64,000 nucleotides of DNA from Echeneis naucrates (taxonomy: Eukaryota; Chordata; Actinopteri; Carangiformes; Echeneidae): assembly GCF_900963305.1 (NCBI RefSeq), contig NC_042521.1:6963614-7027613 (forward strand), in the 5' to 3' direction. Shown one piece after another: positions 1-16,910 of the stretch (position 1 is the first letter of the stretch; every line of letters starts with the position of its first letter). A model generated the notes under the pieces. It was not told where the DNA came from. It did not search any database and worked only from the letters and a program-made list of their open reading frames with translations. The position numbers and the translations under genes were made by a program.

Positions 1-1913
1 AACAGGTTTATTAAATGGACTGGCAACTACAATAGTAAACCAAGCAGCAGAGTAAGATGAATGGAAGCTTCCGAAAATAACACAGAAAGCCAAACCAATA
101 ATTACACTGTAACACCAAATTAAACCCTTGGAATTAACTGCAGATCTGAGTGGGGGACTTGGAATATTATTTTGAAATCAGTGGTTTGCTGATAGGAAGG
201 TGGTCATCTTATAATCAAACAGCTAAATATTTTCACTTTTAAGCACTAGGAGTTCCCTTAATATGACAATTTGACAAACTGTGGGCTCATGTTGCCAAAT
301 ACAGGACACTGAAGCTATGACTAGGACATCCAAGAAACATGGTGAAAAGGCCAAGTATTTAGAAACAAACCTCAAACCTTAAAAATTACAAATAGTGTAA
401 AAGAACAACACCACATATTGACCAATTTGTCAAAACAAATGTTTGAATAAAACACATCTTTAAAACTTCACAAATTTGTTTCACAACCAAAATAATAAGA
501 CTATTAAAGTAAAACAGACTCATATTCCAGTTAGAAGGGTAAGAAACCAAAGAGTCAGAAACTTAAGTATTACAGATTGTTCACTGTGTAGTTTCTCAAT
601 TTGATTACTTCCAAAAACACATTTTTGTAGACCATATGTTGGTATTAACAATGCCAGAAATACGTTTTAGAGCTGAAAACACACACACAAAAAACAAAAA
701 AACATTCTCCCCCAATAAACAAAACAACAAAAACAAACAAACAAACAAAAAAAAACCCCTAACAAAACATATTTGGTACGACCAATTACTGAATACAATT
801 AAGCGTTCTTCACAATTACATCAATATCAAGCAATGACAGCATTAATGTGAGCTGAGTTGGAAATAAAGTTAAACTGAGAGTTGAGCTGGTGGATTTTTG
901 AAAGTTTGCCAGGTTATTTTCTAAGAAAAAGTGATGACTATTAATTTACCCCCCCAAAAATGTCATTGATCCACCTTGACATGAAATGTTTCAGGACCAA
1001 GCTGACAACAACATTCAGGAATGTCTTTCTGCTTTCAATGACGCACATTATCAGTTACAGAGGGGTTTAAAAATTAACTGTTTTAATCCTATGATACTTC
1101 TTCTCAAATGGGGTTTACATTTTCAATATGTTCAAATGGGATTCTTTACAATGAATCACATAATTTGGTCACCTGCAATGAAGCATACTACAACAAAACC
1201 CGTGTTGCAGAAAAAACATCATAGTAAACTAGTTGGTGCTAAATGGGGCAGTGAAGAAAAAAATTCTGAAAGTGCAACTCATATACCCAACGACTGAAAA
1301 AATAATGATGAAGCTGAGAAGCTAGGTGAAATAAGTGAAAATAAGACATGTAATTTATAAACTAAAGCTGAGAGCATGGGTGAAAACTTGTTCTTGTTCC
1401 TGTACAATATCTATGTTTGAAAACCATTAAATCTGAGCCTTTGTCAAATAAATGTTGATTTTTTTTTTGTTTAAATGTTTTCTATTTTAATTTATTACTA
1501 TATTCAGTGTTTATTCCCTCTAAACTGACAAAAATGTTTTGACACCTAGCATTTAGTCTTTGTAATCATGTAATTGCACTTAGAAATAAAAAATATATAC
1601 ACACCAAAATCCCATCTATAAATGGGCCTTAAAGTGCCCAGTTCAATTGTTTGAAATCAGATTAGCAAACTTTTGTTTCTGGGATATATGATATCCCAAA
1701 AATGGCAAATGAGGATTTGTTTGTGTCTCAATACAAACACTTAGTTGTTTTTTTTTTGTTGTTGTTTTGTTTTTTTTTAAGTTTTTTTTGTATTTATTTT
1801 TTTATTCTCTTATTAATGAAATGGCTGAAATTTGGCATCCTGCAGTTAACCATGGTGATGCTTAAATTCCAGACAAAAGCGTCAAAGGTTCTTGGTTTTC
1901 TTCTGAGTTGATG
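1..1913 (-). other. hdgf: hdgf 3' untranslated region
   Basis: This stretch lies downstream of the hdgf stop codon on the minus strand. It is AT-rich, with homopolymer runs, and no convincing coding sequence is seen on either strand; the short open frames are low-complexity. An AATAAA signal on the minus strand at 7-12 suggests that the transcript ends at or just beyond the left edge. The UTR extent is inferred from that signal only. Confidence 0.6.
7..12 (-). terminator. hdgf: hdgf polyadenylation signal (AATAAA)
   Basis: A canonical AATAAA hexamer on the minus strand, about 1.9 kb beyond the hdgf stop. The cleavage site would fall outside the window. Nearer sites were not excluded. Confidence 0.45.
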
Positions 1914-5597
<3,684 letters not shown>

Positions 5598-6527
5598 GTT
5601 TGTGGCAGAAACGGGGCTCGCTGTGTCAGATGTGTGTGTGTGTGCAATTAAGTCACAGCGGTGGTGGTGCTAATGTTGTGGCACGGATCCCGGATCGGTC
5701 AACACCTGCAGCCGACAAGCCGAGCGTCGGTTTGTCATCCAAATAAACCAGGCGCGGCAAAAACTGGAGCGAAGACGCGGCGGCCGACTTTTTCTTTTTT
5801 TTTTTTTTTTCTTATTTTTTTCCCGCGGATCCAGTGAAATGCAACCACGGCCGGTGACAGCGACGCTCCGGTGCAGGTTTGAGCAGCGTTACCGCTGTGA
5901 CTATTTGGTTTGCACCTTATCCCACAATGCACCGGCTCGTCCCCGGGACTGTTTGGGTTTGAAATTGAAACCCGCTTCCCTCCGCGGACGCGCCCCCCCC
6001 CCCCCCGACAGCACCTGATGAAACCGCACAGTATAGCGCCCCCGTTGACTCTGACAGAGAATTTCTCGTGTAGGAAATGAAGTAAATAAAGCAGAAATCG
6101 ACTCGATCGGGGGAATTCAGCTTCACAAATGTTTTCCTCGAGTTGACTTACCTTTGGCCGCCCAAATGTGCACGGCTGGATGAAGCTGCTGGGCCCCCCA
6201 TTAACCCTCCTAACTCCCAAACTTGTATTATAAAGGTCTTAAAATTACATTTCAAGATTTGTACTTTGGTCAGTAAATATTGTACAGTGCGGATTTTCCA
6301 AACCTGTACAAATGTACCAACAACTATGCACCTATTGTGGATTTTTTCTGCAAGAGGCAGATCCCCGTATTAACAATATTAAGGTGAGCAGTCTCTAAAA
6401 GACTCACATTCTCATATTTTTACCAATAATACGTTTGACTAAAGCCATCTAACATTTATAATCTACAGTCCAGTTTCTATAAACCAGTTATAGCAGAGAA
6501 TCTGAGACTCGTATGATTGTTGGGTAT

Positions 6528-6574
<47 letters not shown>

Positions 6575-7603
6575 GTGGACCAAATTGTGAGCAGAGGCAA
6601 TGTAGTGCTAAAATTTGGCAAGGGGCTTATTCAAAAATGTTGCTGCAAAGATATGAGTTCAGATTGCATAAATTATTCTAGAACATTGTGATTTCAGGAT
6701 TTTTATTGAAATAAAACTAATAAGCTTGTTGTAGCTGTCCTAATTCACTAGAGCCGGTGGTAAAATTGAACTGCAGGCTCCTATGCAGCTTATTGATTTG
6801 TGTTGTATATATTGTACTGTATTTCTGACATGAACGTAAATGTGTCTCGACACTGCCATCATCAAAAATTGTTAGCCAAAAAGGCTAAAGTCTATTAATT
6901 TATGATCAAATGGTGAAATATTAACACGCACCGTCTAAAAATCAATGTGTGATCATAAAATACCGGCCATGACGAATTCTTAGCCTTAATATGTAAACCC
7001 CGCCTCGCGAATAAAGAAAACAGAGGAAATAAACTCGCGCGCTGGTCTTCGTTCGGTCTTTAGGGGCGTTAAAATGTGAACCAACCGAAAATTAACACAC
7101 GAAGAAGAAATGGCTGCGCAGAAACCTGCGCAGTTGAAACTTCAGTCATGAACGATGGAGGCGAATGTTTTGATGGAGTCTAGGGACTAACAATGTATTT
7201 GTTACCGTAACACCACACCACAGTCGCCGGTTTGTGGTTTAAAAATATTACTCTGTAATTACACAACAATTATCGATGTGCAAAACAACGGAGACTTATT
7301 TATTTTTGACTTATTAAGACGTGGTCGGTTAGCTAACAGCGTTAACTGCGGCGGCCTAGCTAGCATTAGCTGGGGCTGTGAAGTTAGGACAGTCCTTTCA
7401 TGAGCTCGTCGTCAGGCCGTATTCAATCTGCTCTGTTTTCCATCTGCAACGATTTCATCAACACTAGCTCTATTGATCCAAGATTATCGTACCTTTGGTT
7501 GAAGTCAGCTTTTCGGAAAACCAGTGAGACAAATTCAAGGAGAAGCGGTTATCGATGTCCACAAGCTACTGCAGATTAACAATCTTTAATAACATCAGCA
7601 AAC
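5598..7603. promoter_or_regulatory. Spacer with the divergent hdgf and prcc upstream regions
   Basis: This region lies between the divergent starts of hdgf (-) and prcc (+). The part nearest hdgf (about 5600-6100) is richer in C, G and CpG, as expected for a housekeeping promoter and 5' UTR. The prcc 5' UTR probably occupies the last few hundred bases. The middle holds a poly-T run near 5790-5820, a poly-C run near 5993-6006 and a TTTA array. No gene is seen in it. Confidence 0.55.
6525..6574. repeat. (TTTA)n microsatellite
   Basis: Roughly twelve uninterrupted TTTA tetranucleotides between hdgf and prcc. Confidence 0.95.
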
Positions 7604-10539
7604 ATGTCTTTAGTCGCCTACGCTAGCAGTGATGATAGTGACTCCGAGGAAACCTCTACCACTGCTGTGCCGGAGAGCAGAGTCAGCACAGGAGGGCTGT
7701 TTTCACTCCTGCCTGCGCCCAAAAAAACAGGAGGGAACGATGGACCAAGCAAATGTGCAACCGTGAACCCATCGGCAGGGAACAGCACGTCAAACGATGA
7801 CCTAGATCTTCCACCTAAAGGAGGCTTCCTTTCTAGTTTGCCTAAGCCGAGGAAGCGATCAGAGCCTGTCAGGATCACTGTGCCACAGATCCAGAGACAC
7901 GATGTGAGTATCCCGCCGGCGCAACCCTTTCCTTATACTTATTGTAGCCAGAGTGGCATGTGATCATTTAAAACCTCTGTATGTCTTGCCCATAGTCAGA
8001 TTCAGATGACGATGAACCAGCAAAAAAGAAACTCCAACCTCAGGTAAGAAAATCTCACCATGACAGGATAAAATTTTCCCTCGTCTCTTTGTCCCAGATT
8101 ATACAAAGGGGATTCACCAGAATCACATCACTGAATTTTTACACACTTAAAGATTTTTTCTTACAAGACTAATAAATCACTGGGGTGTAATGCAACATCT
8201 GCCCACACAACAGACAAAGTATACGGTATCCACACCAGAACTCTATCTCCCTTATCTATGTCACCTCTGATGTTTTCTGCTACTTTCCTATTATCGGCCA
8301 TAAATACAAAAAAAGAGAGTAAACCAGTGAAACAGAACATATTTTCCTATCCCATTTGCATTGCTGATCAACAGTATTATGCTTCAGTAATTCCCTAAAG
8401 TAACACTTTCTACTTCCATCCATATCTTATCTCCTCTAGAGTGCAGGCTCAGGCCTGTCTGCCCTTCTGCCACAACCCAAAAACCTGACAGTGAAGGAGA
8501 CTGACAGAGCCCTGATTCCTCATGCACTCACCAAACGGCAAGAACCCAAAGGACCCAAGCCTGGAACGCCTGCTCAGGGGCTACTTAGTTCTAGTGCGTC
8601 TCCCTCTGCCATCAAAGCTGCAGCAAAGTCAGCTGCCCTCCAGCTCGCCAGACAAATAGCTGCTGAGGACCAGGATAATGAGGAGGACATAACCCCACAG
8701 AACTACTTCTCCTTTGGCGAAAGCTCCCAGCCCCTCCCTACAGTCCTCCCAAGCATAGGCCCTGAGCCAGTGGCTCCTGCAGAGCCTCTCCCTATTGCAA
8801 CTGCTGATGAGCCTGGTCAGTCAGACGCCCCTCTTGACTTTGGGGGGGGTCATGAGGCTGTTGGTGCATGGGGAGCTCAATATTCCCAGTATCAGCAGCC
8901 CATGGCGGGCCCAGAGGCTTTCCCTCAGGTAACCATGATTTATACACTTTTGCTATTTGAATGGCTTCAACCCTGAGGACTCTCTTTCAGTTGATAGACA
9001 TATGTGAATAATTGTTTAAGATTGATGCCAGCTCAATCCTCCTGGAAGAGCTGAATTGTCATGTGAACAGTCTGCTCATAAAATCTGAGTGTAGCCAGAG
9101 GAAACCTAATGACTGAAGCTTACGTGCTCTTACATATGATATCATCACATATCACAGATTGACAGAACTGCTATAAACGCTCAAACCTTCAAACTTTTAA
9201 GAACAATTGCCATGTGAGTGACATTGCAAAAATGTTTCCCCTGGGCAGGAATACTATAACGAGTCATACTACCAAGATCCTAACCCTGATTTGTCAGAGG
9301 AGACTGAAGAGTCTGGCCACTCTGCCATGTTTGATGATGAAGCGGTAAGAAGTTTGTTGCAAATTTTCCCTAAATTATATAGATGTTAAGCACTCAATAC
9401 TTAATAATTGTTCCTCATTCCTCAGAATTGTCCCCTAATTACAATAAAAAAATGTAATTTAAAATTTGGTGGGTTTGGAATGGTGTGACTCAATGAGACT
9501 TTCACTTGTTATTTCAGTTTATGCGGCTACAAGGAAAAAGAAACAGAGGTAAAGAAGAGGTGAAGTTCCTGGAAATTAAAGGAGACGATCAACTGAGCGG
9601 CAACCAGCAGTGGATGACCAAGAGCATGACAGAGGAGAAGCAGAACCGCCAGTCCTTCAGCAAGGTAACCTCATCTGTCATGGCAGGGTTTTGGTTCTTC
9701 ACTAACAGGATTAGTAGTATAGACTGGGAGTGTGTATAGACACACAAAACACTCAATTCTAAAAAGGAACAGCTTTGTGTAATTTAATGCAACGTCTACC
9801 TCTTGTCCTCTGCTGCAGAAAAGAGGAGAACAGCCCACAGGACAACAGCGGCGCAAGCACCAGATAACATATCTCATTCACCAGGTGAGTACTGCCAACA
9901 TCCAAGTGATGCTTTCTGTGAAATTAATGTCTGCACTGGATGCTTGCAAACGCAATACAGTCAGTTTCTGGATTCTGGTGTACCAACACACCAGAATCCA
10001 TAAACATTCAGCCATGAATGTTTATATCTACCAAACCTCAAATCTTGTGTTGACTGCAGAAGACTTAAACAAACAAAAAACACCCAAAGCAATCAAATAA
10101 GCTATATAAGCTATATAAGCTGTTCAGCAATTTGTTGTTTTTATTTGTACACAGCTTGGATGGTATTCAGTGCTTGCATAAGCAAACAAGGTGCGGATTT
10201 ATTTGCATTGCTGCAGTGGTTATTTTTTAGAGATCTTATTTGTCTTTGTGCTCAGAGTGTCCTCTGATGCCTGCGGTCACAAGCAATTCTAAATGGGAGC
10301 ACATTAATTTTAATAATAGACTAGACACTGGATAGTCTCATTCCTGATTGGTTACATTTGCTGAAAATAGTTTTAAAATCTTTATTGTATTGTTTTTTCT
10401 AATAGTGTCACACAATCTTACTGACAATCTTACTGACAACCTTCTTCCACAGGCAAAAGAACGAGAGCTGGAGCTGAAGAACAGCTGGGCAGATAACAAG
10501 CTAACCCGGCGGCAGACCCAAGCCAAATATGGTTTCTAA
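7604..10539 (+). CDS. prcc: Proline-rich mitotic checkpoint control factor (PRCC)
   Basis: Seven coding exons join in frame to 410 aa: 7604-7903, 7996-8043, 8440-8928, 9249-9344, 9518-9664, 9819-9884 and 10453-10539. The N-terminus MSLVAYASSDDSDSEE, the GLFSLLPAPKK and GGFLSSLPKPRKR repeats, and the highly conserved C-terminus (FLEIKGDDQLSGNQQWMTK, then KNSWADNKLTRRQTQAKYGF) identify PRCC. In mammals PRCC is a nuclear protein that associates with splicing factors and binds MAD2L2; its gene is fused to TFE3 in papillary renal carcinoma. The middle is a proline-, alanine- and glutamine-rich disordered region. It is divergent from hdgf, as these two genes are also neighbours in human, and convergent with mrpl9. 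Start choice: the first ATG of the conserved N-terminal block. Confidence 0.95.
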
Positions 10540-10808
10540 ATGTCATGCTGTGGACTCTGTGTCATGTGGAAACCCTGTGTCAGAAAGTAGAGTAGAGCTT
10601 TCCACATTTCCCAAACAAAGCAAAGGTTGTGTTTTTGGGAAAACAGTATGCATACCTTAATACAGTTTCCCTTTTTCCTCCATCCTGCATTTGTGTTGAA
10701 CTGTTAATATTCAATAGTTGTTTTAGTCAATTGTTTAATAAGATGTTAATAGCCCATTGGAACTCCATTTACAGCCATTGAGCTCTCCTTTGACTATAGT
10801 TCATCATA

Positions 10809-10814
10809 AATAAA
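10809..10814 (+). terminator. prcc: prcc polyadenylation signal (AATAAA)
   Basis: An AATAAA hexamer 270 bases after the prcc stop, in sequence otherwise typical of a 3' UTR. Confidence 0.6.
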
Positions 10815-13211
10815 CAGCAACATTGCTCATTTTCTAAACTGGCACTATAACTATTATGAGATTGTGAAGGTGTTTATAAGGTCAGTCAGTGACGGAATAT
10901 AAAGTGACCCTGAAGTGGCCACTACACATGCTTCTCTTTTGAATATGCGTGCTTCCTGCTCACCACTGGACACAGATGTGTGGCTCCACTTTTCGTGTTG
11001 ACCCTATTTGAAAGGCTTGGTTCTCTGGCAGTCGTAGGGAGAGTTGGATTTTGAAAAACTGTGATTAGATACATAAACATTTCTATGTCCAATCGAAAAC
11101 TTTGTACTGAATGGAAAAGAAACACTCATTATGAGCATTAATAACACTGTATTGCTTTGTTTTATTTATTAAACAAATAACAAATTGCCAGAGAACCAAA
11201 CTTGTATTTCAGTTCTGTAGTGATGATTATGGCAGCTTTAACTAAGTATTACTTGGTTGAATCCTACATGCATCCTCCAGCTTCAGTAATTAGCATAACA
11301 ATCCTAAGAATGAGTCCCTGATTATGATGAGAATGACAAAGCAGGGAAGGTACTGGTCTTTTTCTTCTACTCCAGTTTTAGGACAATTCTGTTAACACAA
11401 TAAATCAGGAATATTTGTGTATGTGAGTTGTCTGCATCAAGTGGGCCAGAATTTATAAATAAGCTGAATATTTTTAGTAAGGGAAAATGCGACAAACTAT
11501 GTAATGGTTTAAAAAAAATTATGTAAGCGTTCATATTGCTAAAGCTGACTGCAAGAGGCCATTTTTAAATGGCTTTTCACTGAGAGACTGACATTGTTAA
11601 ATTTAACATGTTTAACTTTCTCGAAGCAATAGGTCAAAAACCACCCTGAGTATTCTGTTACTTCTTTTAGATTAGCAATATGAATTCTTGGGCTAACTGT
11701 TTTTTTTTTTTTGTTTTGTTTTTTTTTTAAATAAACATTGGATTTTGCCAAGGGCTCCATAAATAAACTGGAGCTGGGTGGCTGAACAAACACATGTATA
11801 ACCAAGTTCAACATAGAGGGATATCGCGCCATTCAATTTACTGTCCTGGATAACCAATATTACCAACCAGACCAGTTAACCCTGGGTTTATAGATGCGCA
11901 TGCATGCAAAAGAGCTGGTTAATTATAAGCAACATAGTCAGGACCATGAACAAAGTTCTCAGTATAATAAGTCACTTACAGCAGCCTCCTAATTCAACGA
12001 GGTTAAATCTACACAATGTCTAATCACCCGAGTATTTCAAATGGTTAAAGTCAGACTGAGTGCACGAATCATTTATTTCTTACTGACTGAATTCAGTTCT
12101 GATGAGGTCAGTCTAATTGAAACTTAATTTATAATCATGGAAATATTTAACAGCGTAGACTATTTTTCTAATCAAAGGCATCAGATGGTGTACTTCTTAT
12201 TTCCAGTTATTGTTTAAAGTCTGCTGGCATTATTCTGGTGGTATTCTGAAGAGTGTGAAAGCATCGCTGTCAGAGTAATTGTTCAGTCAAAATTGAGCCG
12301 TAATAGTTGTTATCCCAACAAACAGGTGACCTGACAGTTAGGTTCCCTAAAGTTGAATGTTTGGAAAATGTTATATTTGATAAATCCTCGGCAAAAGTTC
12401 CCACTTAATGTAAATTCACACCTCAACCTTCCTTTTATTCAGGTTATCGGATTGATTAGTAGTTTGGCTTCTAGCAAGTTTTGAGCCAATCCTCTTAACC
12501 AGAGCAGGTTAAGGATCTGGCATAAATTACCATAGTAACCTAACCAAGTCAGACTGAAAACCCAGAATCTCACCTGAAATTATTTCACTTAACTCTTCGA
12601 AGTGCAGTCTTCTGACAGACACCCTGATGCTCACAAGACAAATATGTCAATGCAGCTTCAAGAGTTTGGAATGCGGGGGTCAACATGGTGGTGAGGGCGA
12701 CACCAGGAGATACTTTTTTTTTTTTTTACAGATGCATTTGTTAAAGTTGTGCAGTTAAACTTGATCAATAAATCTTTTCCTTTCTAGACTCTGTCTTTGA
12801 AGACCGCTGGGCATTTTTTTTTTTTTTGGTGTTACTAGTATCACGATGCAGATATTAAACAAATCTGATTATCTCACTATAATGGACATGAAAAATAGCT
12901 GCTGTGGCAACACAATTTTACACTTTCCTGCCACAGCATCTTTTTATTTTCAACATTGTAATCACAATAACCTTTTATTGTCTAACATACTATAACACTG
13001 CATTTAGTGGTATGTAATTTAGACATCTCACCAAATTATTGTCTCATGTTGAGTCTACAATGGCCAGAAAGATACACCGATTTAAGTAACGGGAATGTAT
13101 TGACTTATTCTGTGAACACCAGGAATTGCAGACATTTCAATAACTAAACCAACAATTACAGTTTTTATGACTGTATTATAGGTGAACATAACCAAATGAA
13201 ATTGTAATTTC

Positions 13212-13217
13212 TTTATT
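13212..13217 (-). terminator. mrpl9: mrpl9 polyadenylation signal (AATAAA)
   Basis: A minus-strand AATAAA only about 10 bases past the mrpl9 stop. A second AATAAA at 13226-13231 overlaps the stop codon itself. Either would give a very short 3' UTR; further signals downstream were not excluded. Confidence 0.5.
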
Positions 13218-13226
13218 TGGAGTCCT

Positions 13227-15495
13227 TTATTCTTTTTTTGGCCTGTGACTTGGTGGTGCTGTCGTGTCTTGAGTTGTTTGCATAGCTGAGGCTGTTTCTT
13301 CAGCAACAGAGGTTCCTGCTGAAGCTGAAGCTTCACTGACCTCACTCACTGAGTCTTTACCAGCCTCAGCCTCATCTGCTGCATCAGAAACTGCCTTCAC
13401 AACTGCTTCACCTTCATCAACTTCTTCTGAAGTGTCAGTGGCCGCCTGCTCTCGCCTCTGTCTTTTCAGCTGCTTCTGGTAACTTGCAGTTAGGTCTTCA
13501 TATGGCACCACTGATATGGGAATGCGAACTGTGTCTATTCCATTAACCTGGAAGACAGAACATATCAAGAATAAGCATTCTGCCAAACCTGCTTTGAGCT
13601 TTTTGAATTAATATTATTATATACATGTAGCTTCAGTGAAGTGTGACAAAAAATGTTAGGAAAATGATAGAAACTCCAAAACTAGTAAGTATTTGTTTCA
13701 GCATTTTGTAAGAACATAAAAACATAAAATCTTGCAACATGTAATAATCATTTATCTGTTCCTCTTTGCTTGTGTACTAGTTACATGCTTGTGGCGCAAT
13801 GAAAAATACACATTTCTTACCTGAATGTCACACCAGTATTCACCCACATCCTTGATTGGCTCAAATGGAAGACTCAGTGCATGAGGTGGCACAACAACTC
13901 CCAGCTAAGGAAAGGTTTTTATTAAATAAAGTCAGTAAAAACAGGCCGCTTCTCAGCGTTTTGATTGGATCATGTAACTTACATACCTTCTTAAGAAACT
14001 GTCTGCAGATGACTTCTTTAGTTAGCTTGAATTCTTCAGAGGGCATTTTGTTTATCTTCAGCTTAGAGCATTTCAGAAACTCCACTGTCTTTAAAACACA
14101 AACGGGAAATTTAGTTTAAAAAACCAAAACCTGTTGACCTTTTAATATCAGCGACATATCTGCGGCAGAAATACTTTTTAAACATCTTCAGTAGAAAAAG
14201 ACTACTCACCAATTGTCCAGTACGAGTTTGAATTCTGTCCTCTGGCCTCCCCTCACGTAAAAGCTGTGGGGAAAAGAATGTGACGATGAGAGAAAGCTAA
14301 ACACTGTTGTGAATAAAAATAAAAATAAAAATATAATCGAGCAGTACACACTCTTAACTCCTCAGCAAACATTGCTTTGTTCTCCGGTGATGGATACACT
14401 GCAAGACCTTGGGACAGCAGCTTATTTCGACCAAAGGATTTTTTCACAAACACAGTATCTCCCCGCCCACCAAGGTCTGTCCAGGGAAATCAAGAAATTA
14501 TCATTAAAAAAAAAAACAAAAAACAAAAGCACAAATCAACAACCCCAAAACAATATTTCAGTCATCACTCCTTCATATATTTAGTCAAAGCTGATTCTGG
14601 ATCCCTATAAAAGAATTGACAGTCGCTTATGTTAGTAATTTTGGGTTATTTGAGCTCACTAAACATACTCACTTGTTACTGTCTGAGTTAGAATGAGCTC
14701 CATGTTTTGCTTGGGAGCATTTTTTGTGTCTTCAACCAACTTGTAGACTCTGTGTCTTCGAGCGTAAAGCCTTGGCGGCCTGCCTATTTTTGACAAAGGG
14801 ACCTGCCACCATCGCTCCACCACCACTGTATTCTGTGGACACATTGAGCACCGAGAAATTATCACGACCTATAGTCTGAGATTCAGATTTTTTAAAAGTG
14901 ACTTGAAGCCTGTGTACAGGTTTAATTGCCGTAAAATAAAACAGTAAAAAATATCACAATAATCCAATTATAAAAAAAAAAAAAAATCAGCTAAAGATTG
15001 ATGTACCAGTAATATTAAGTGAACATTTCTGACTAGATAACTTTGTGCAGCAGTCCATATTAAAGGACTGCAATTTGCTGGCAAGTAATTCCGTATTAAT
15101 CTCAGGAGATCATGGCTTTCTGCTAAATAATATATAAAACGCGAATTATAGGAGCCAAAAAAAGTATGAAATCAATCTTATGAGTAAGACATACCAGCCA
15201 CCCTTCTGCACAATTTTTATTTATTATGTTTGTCTCCCTTTATGATTAAATTAGTAAGTCCTCATCAGTCCATTGGAGCCTAATTACTGCGTTTTTGCTG
15301 GAAAAGCCCCCCAAATAAAACACCATTATAAAGGTACGACCAGGAACTGTGTCTCAGATGTGAATGAAGCTGTTTCCTGAGCACACAGGCCTGATCGGTG
15401 AAATGGTCGCTGACCTGAGCAGGACTCAGAGAGAAGCTCCGGACAGCAGCCTGGCTCAGCAGGTCCTGCAGGACGCGGCGGCCTGAGCTCCACAT
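13227..15495 (-). CDS. mrpl9: Mitochondrial ribosomal protein L9 (bL9m)
   Basis: Seven coding exons join in frame to 308 aa: 15415-15495, 14673-14832, 14352-14476, 14210-14263, 13987-14088, 13821-13904 and 13227-13547. The protein belongs to the large mitoribosomal subunit. The first exon ([13 protein letters not shown]) is arginine-containing and hydrophobic, like a mitochondrial presequence. The family blocks are [66 protein letters not shown] and [13 protein letters not shown]. After the point where the human protein ends soon after this last block, the fish protein runs on for about 80 residues of Glu/Ala/Ser/Thr-rich low-complexity sequence. The start chosen is the only ATG giving a presequence in frame with exon 2. 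In the human genome MRPL9 is on 1q21, not next to PRCC. Confidence 0.95.
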
Positions 15496-16910
15496 GTTCG
15501 GCCGACACCGCAGGAAAAGCCGCCTTTCACCTTTTTATCTGGACCGCTGTTTCAAAAGTTCGACCTGGTTTCCTTCCAGGCGACACAACACAAGTCTTTC
15601 AGCCCGCGGTCACCTGGGAGCATGCTAGCCGGAGCTAACGACCGTCGCTTTTTAGTGACGCAACAGGACCAGATGTGTCGTTCGTGAACGATCCGTTCAT
15701 TTTGAACTAATCTTGTTTTTCTTGTTCCGCGCATGCGCGCCACTTTACGAACGAGTCTTTGGGTTTTGTTTTTGTTTTTTGTTTTTTTTGTTTTTTTTTA
15801 CCACATGTTCTCAGTGTTTCGATCATTATTGACGTGGTTGCAGCAGTAACGTGACCAATGCTGTTATCACTGGTGAGGAGAGCTATCTGATGTTAGCACC
15901 GAAGCTAACGTTAACTATGTATCTATGGGATGGATGTTTCATTTGCCTTTCCATTGGATCAAATTCATACACTTCAGTGAGCAGGTGGAGGAGCAGGTGC
16001 AGGCTATGGTGCTCAATAGTTCAACAAAAGCAAAGCTGTGTGTTATATACCAAGTGAAGCAAACCATGCTGCTCTTCAGTGTTTAAAAGCCGTGCTTTTA
16101 CAGTCATTACTGCAGCCCTCACTGGTTCCAATGAACGAAATGAATGAATGACCTGAAAAAAGATTTGTTCTTTTTACTGAATGAGATTAAAAGACCCGAG
16201 TCAGTAAAAAGATCCCATCACTACCCCACCGCTGACAAAATAGTAGTCCTGAAGAAATCATCAGTTATTTAATTTCATAACACAGGAAAATTCAAAATCA
16301 ATACAAAAGAACATTTTTTTTTGTTCTTCTCTTCTTTTACAGTTATTTGTCTATCACCACTTTCTTGTACAAAAACAGGCCATTAGAAAAATTATTAAGA
16401 GATTATTATTCATAGTAGCTATAGACAGTATCCAACATCAAAATAACATCAATCATCATCATAACATCACATCAAAAATAAAAACAGGCCATAGCATATA
16501 ATTTAAGATTTAAATGAAATGGTGTAAAATGAAAATGTGTAATAAGACCAGCGCAATAGAATATAGTTTACGTTTACACATATAGTGTAACAGATGCTAT
16601 CAAATTTATGTGTTGCAATACCTAAAAATCCGCTGTCACAATACCATTGAAAGCATTTATTTAAAAAGTAAATACGCATGCAATATTAACACTACATGAA
16701 TGTTTACACTTAGCGTTGATAGCAGGAAGTACATGACGTGTCTTGTGCTACAGCTTCAGTCTTATAGCTGGACACAACTCTCATATGTGGTTTGTTATTG
16801 TAACAAATTAACAAATAACAAGAAACAAAAAGAAGAGAGAATCATCCGTGACAGGAGTGGAATTAGGGCAACTACTGCCACATTTGTGACGATACCATCA
16901 AGGATTTAAA
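15496..16910. other. mrpl9 upstream and tmem272-like downstream spacer
   Basis: The first 250 bases next to mrpl9 hold its promoter and 5' UTR, with GCGCATGCGC-like CpG sequence near 15727. The rest is AT-rich; the part nearest 16.9 kb is the 3' UTR of the tmem272-like gene. No gene or recognisable repeat is seen. Confidence 0.5.
16656..16661 (-). terminator. tmem272-like polyadenylation signal candidate
   Basis: A minus-strand AATAAA about 250 bases beyond the stop codon of the tmem272-like gene. It is the nearest canonical hexamer noticed. Confidence 0.4.

Larger units (their letters stand above)
10540..13226. other. prcc-mrpl9 convergent intergenic region
   Basis: This holds the prcc 3' UTR to about 10.83 kb, then about 2.4 kb of AT-rich sequence with poly-T runs (near 11700, 12715 and 12815), then the mrpl9 3' end. 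No coding exon, RNA gene or recognisable transposon was found by eye. Confidence 0.5.

Noticed and set aside
5735-6220. A 161-codon minus-strand frame upstream of hdgf.
   Set aside because: It runs through poly-T and poly-C tracts in the CpG-rich promoter; composition is low-complexity and no family is recognised.
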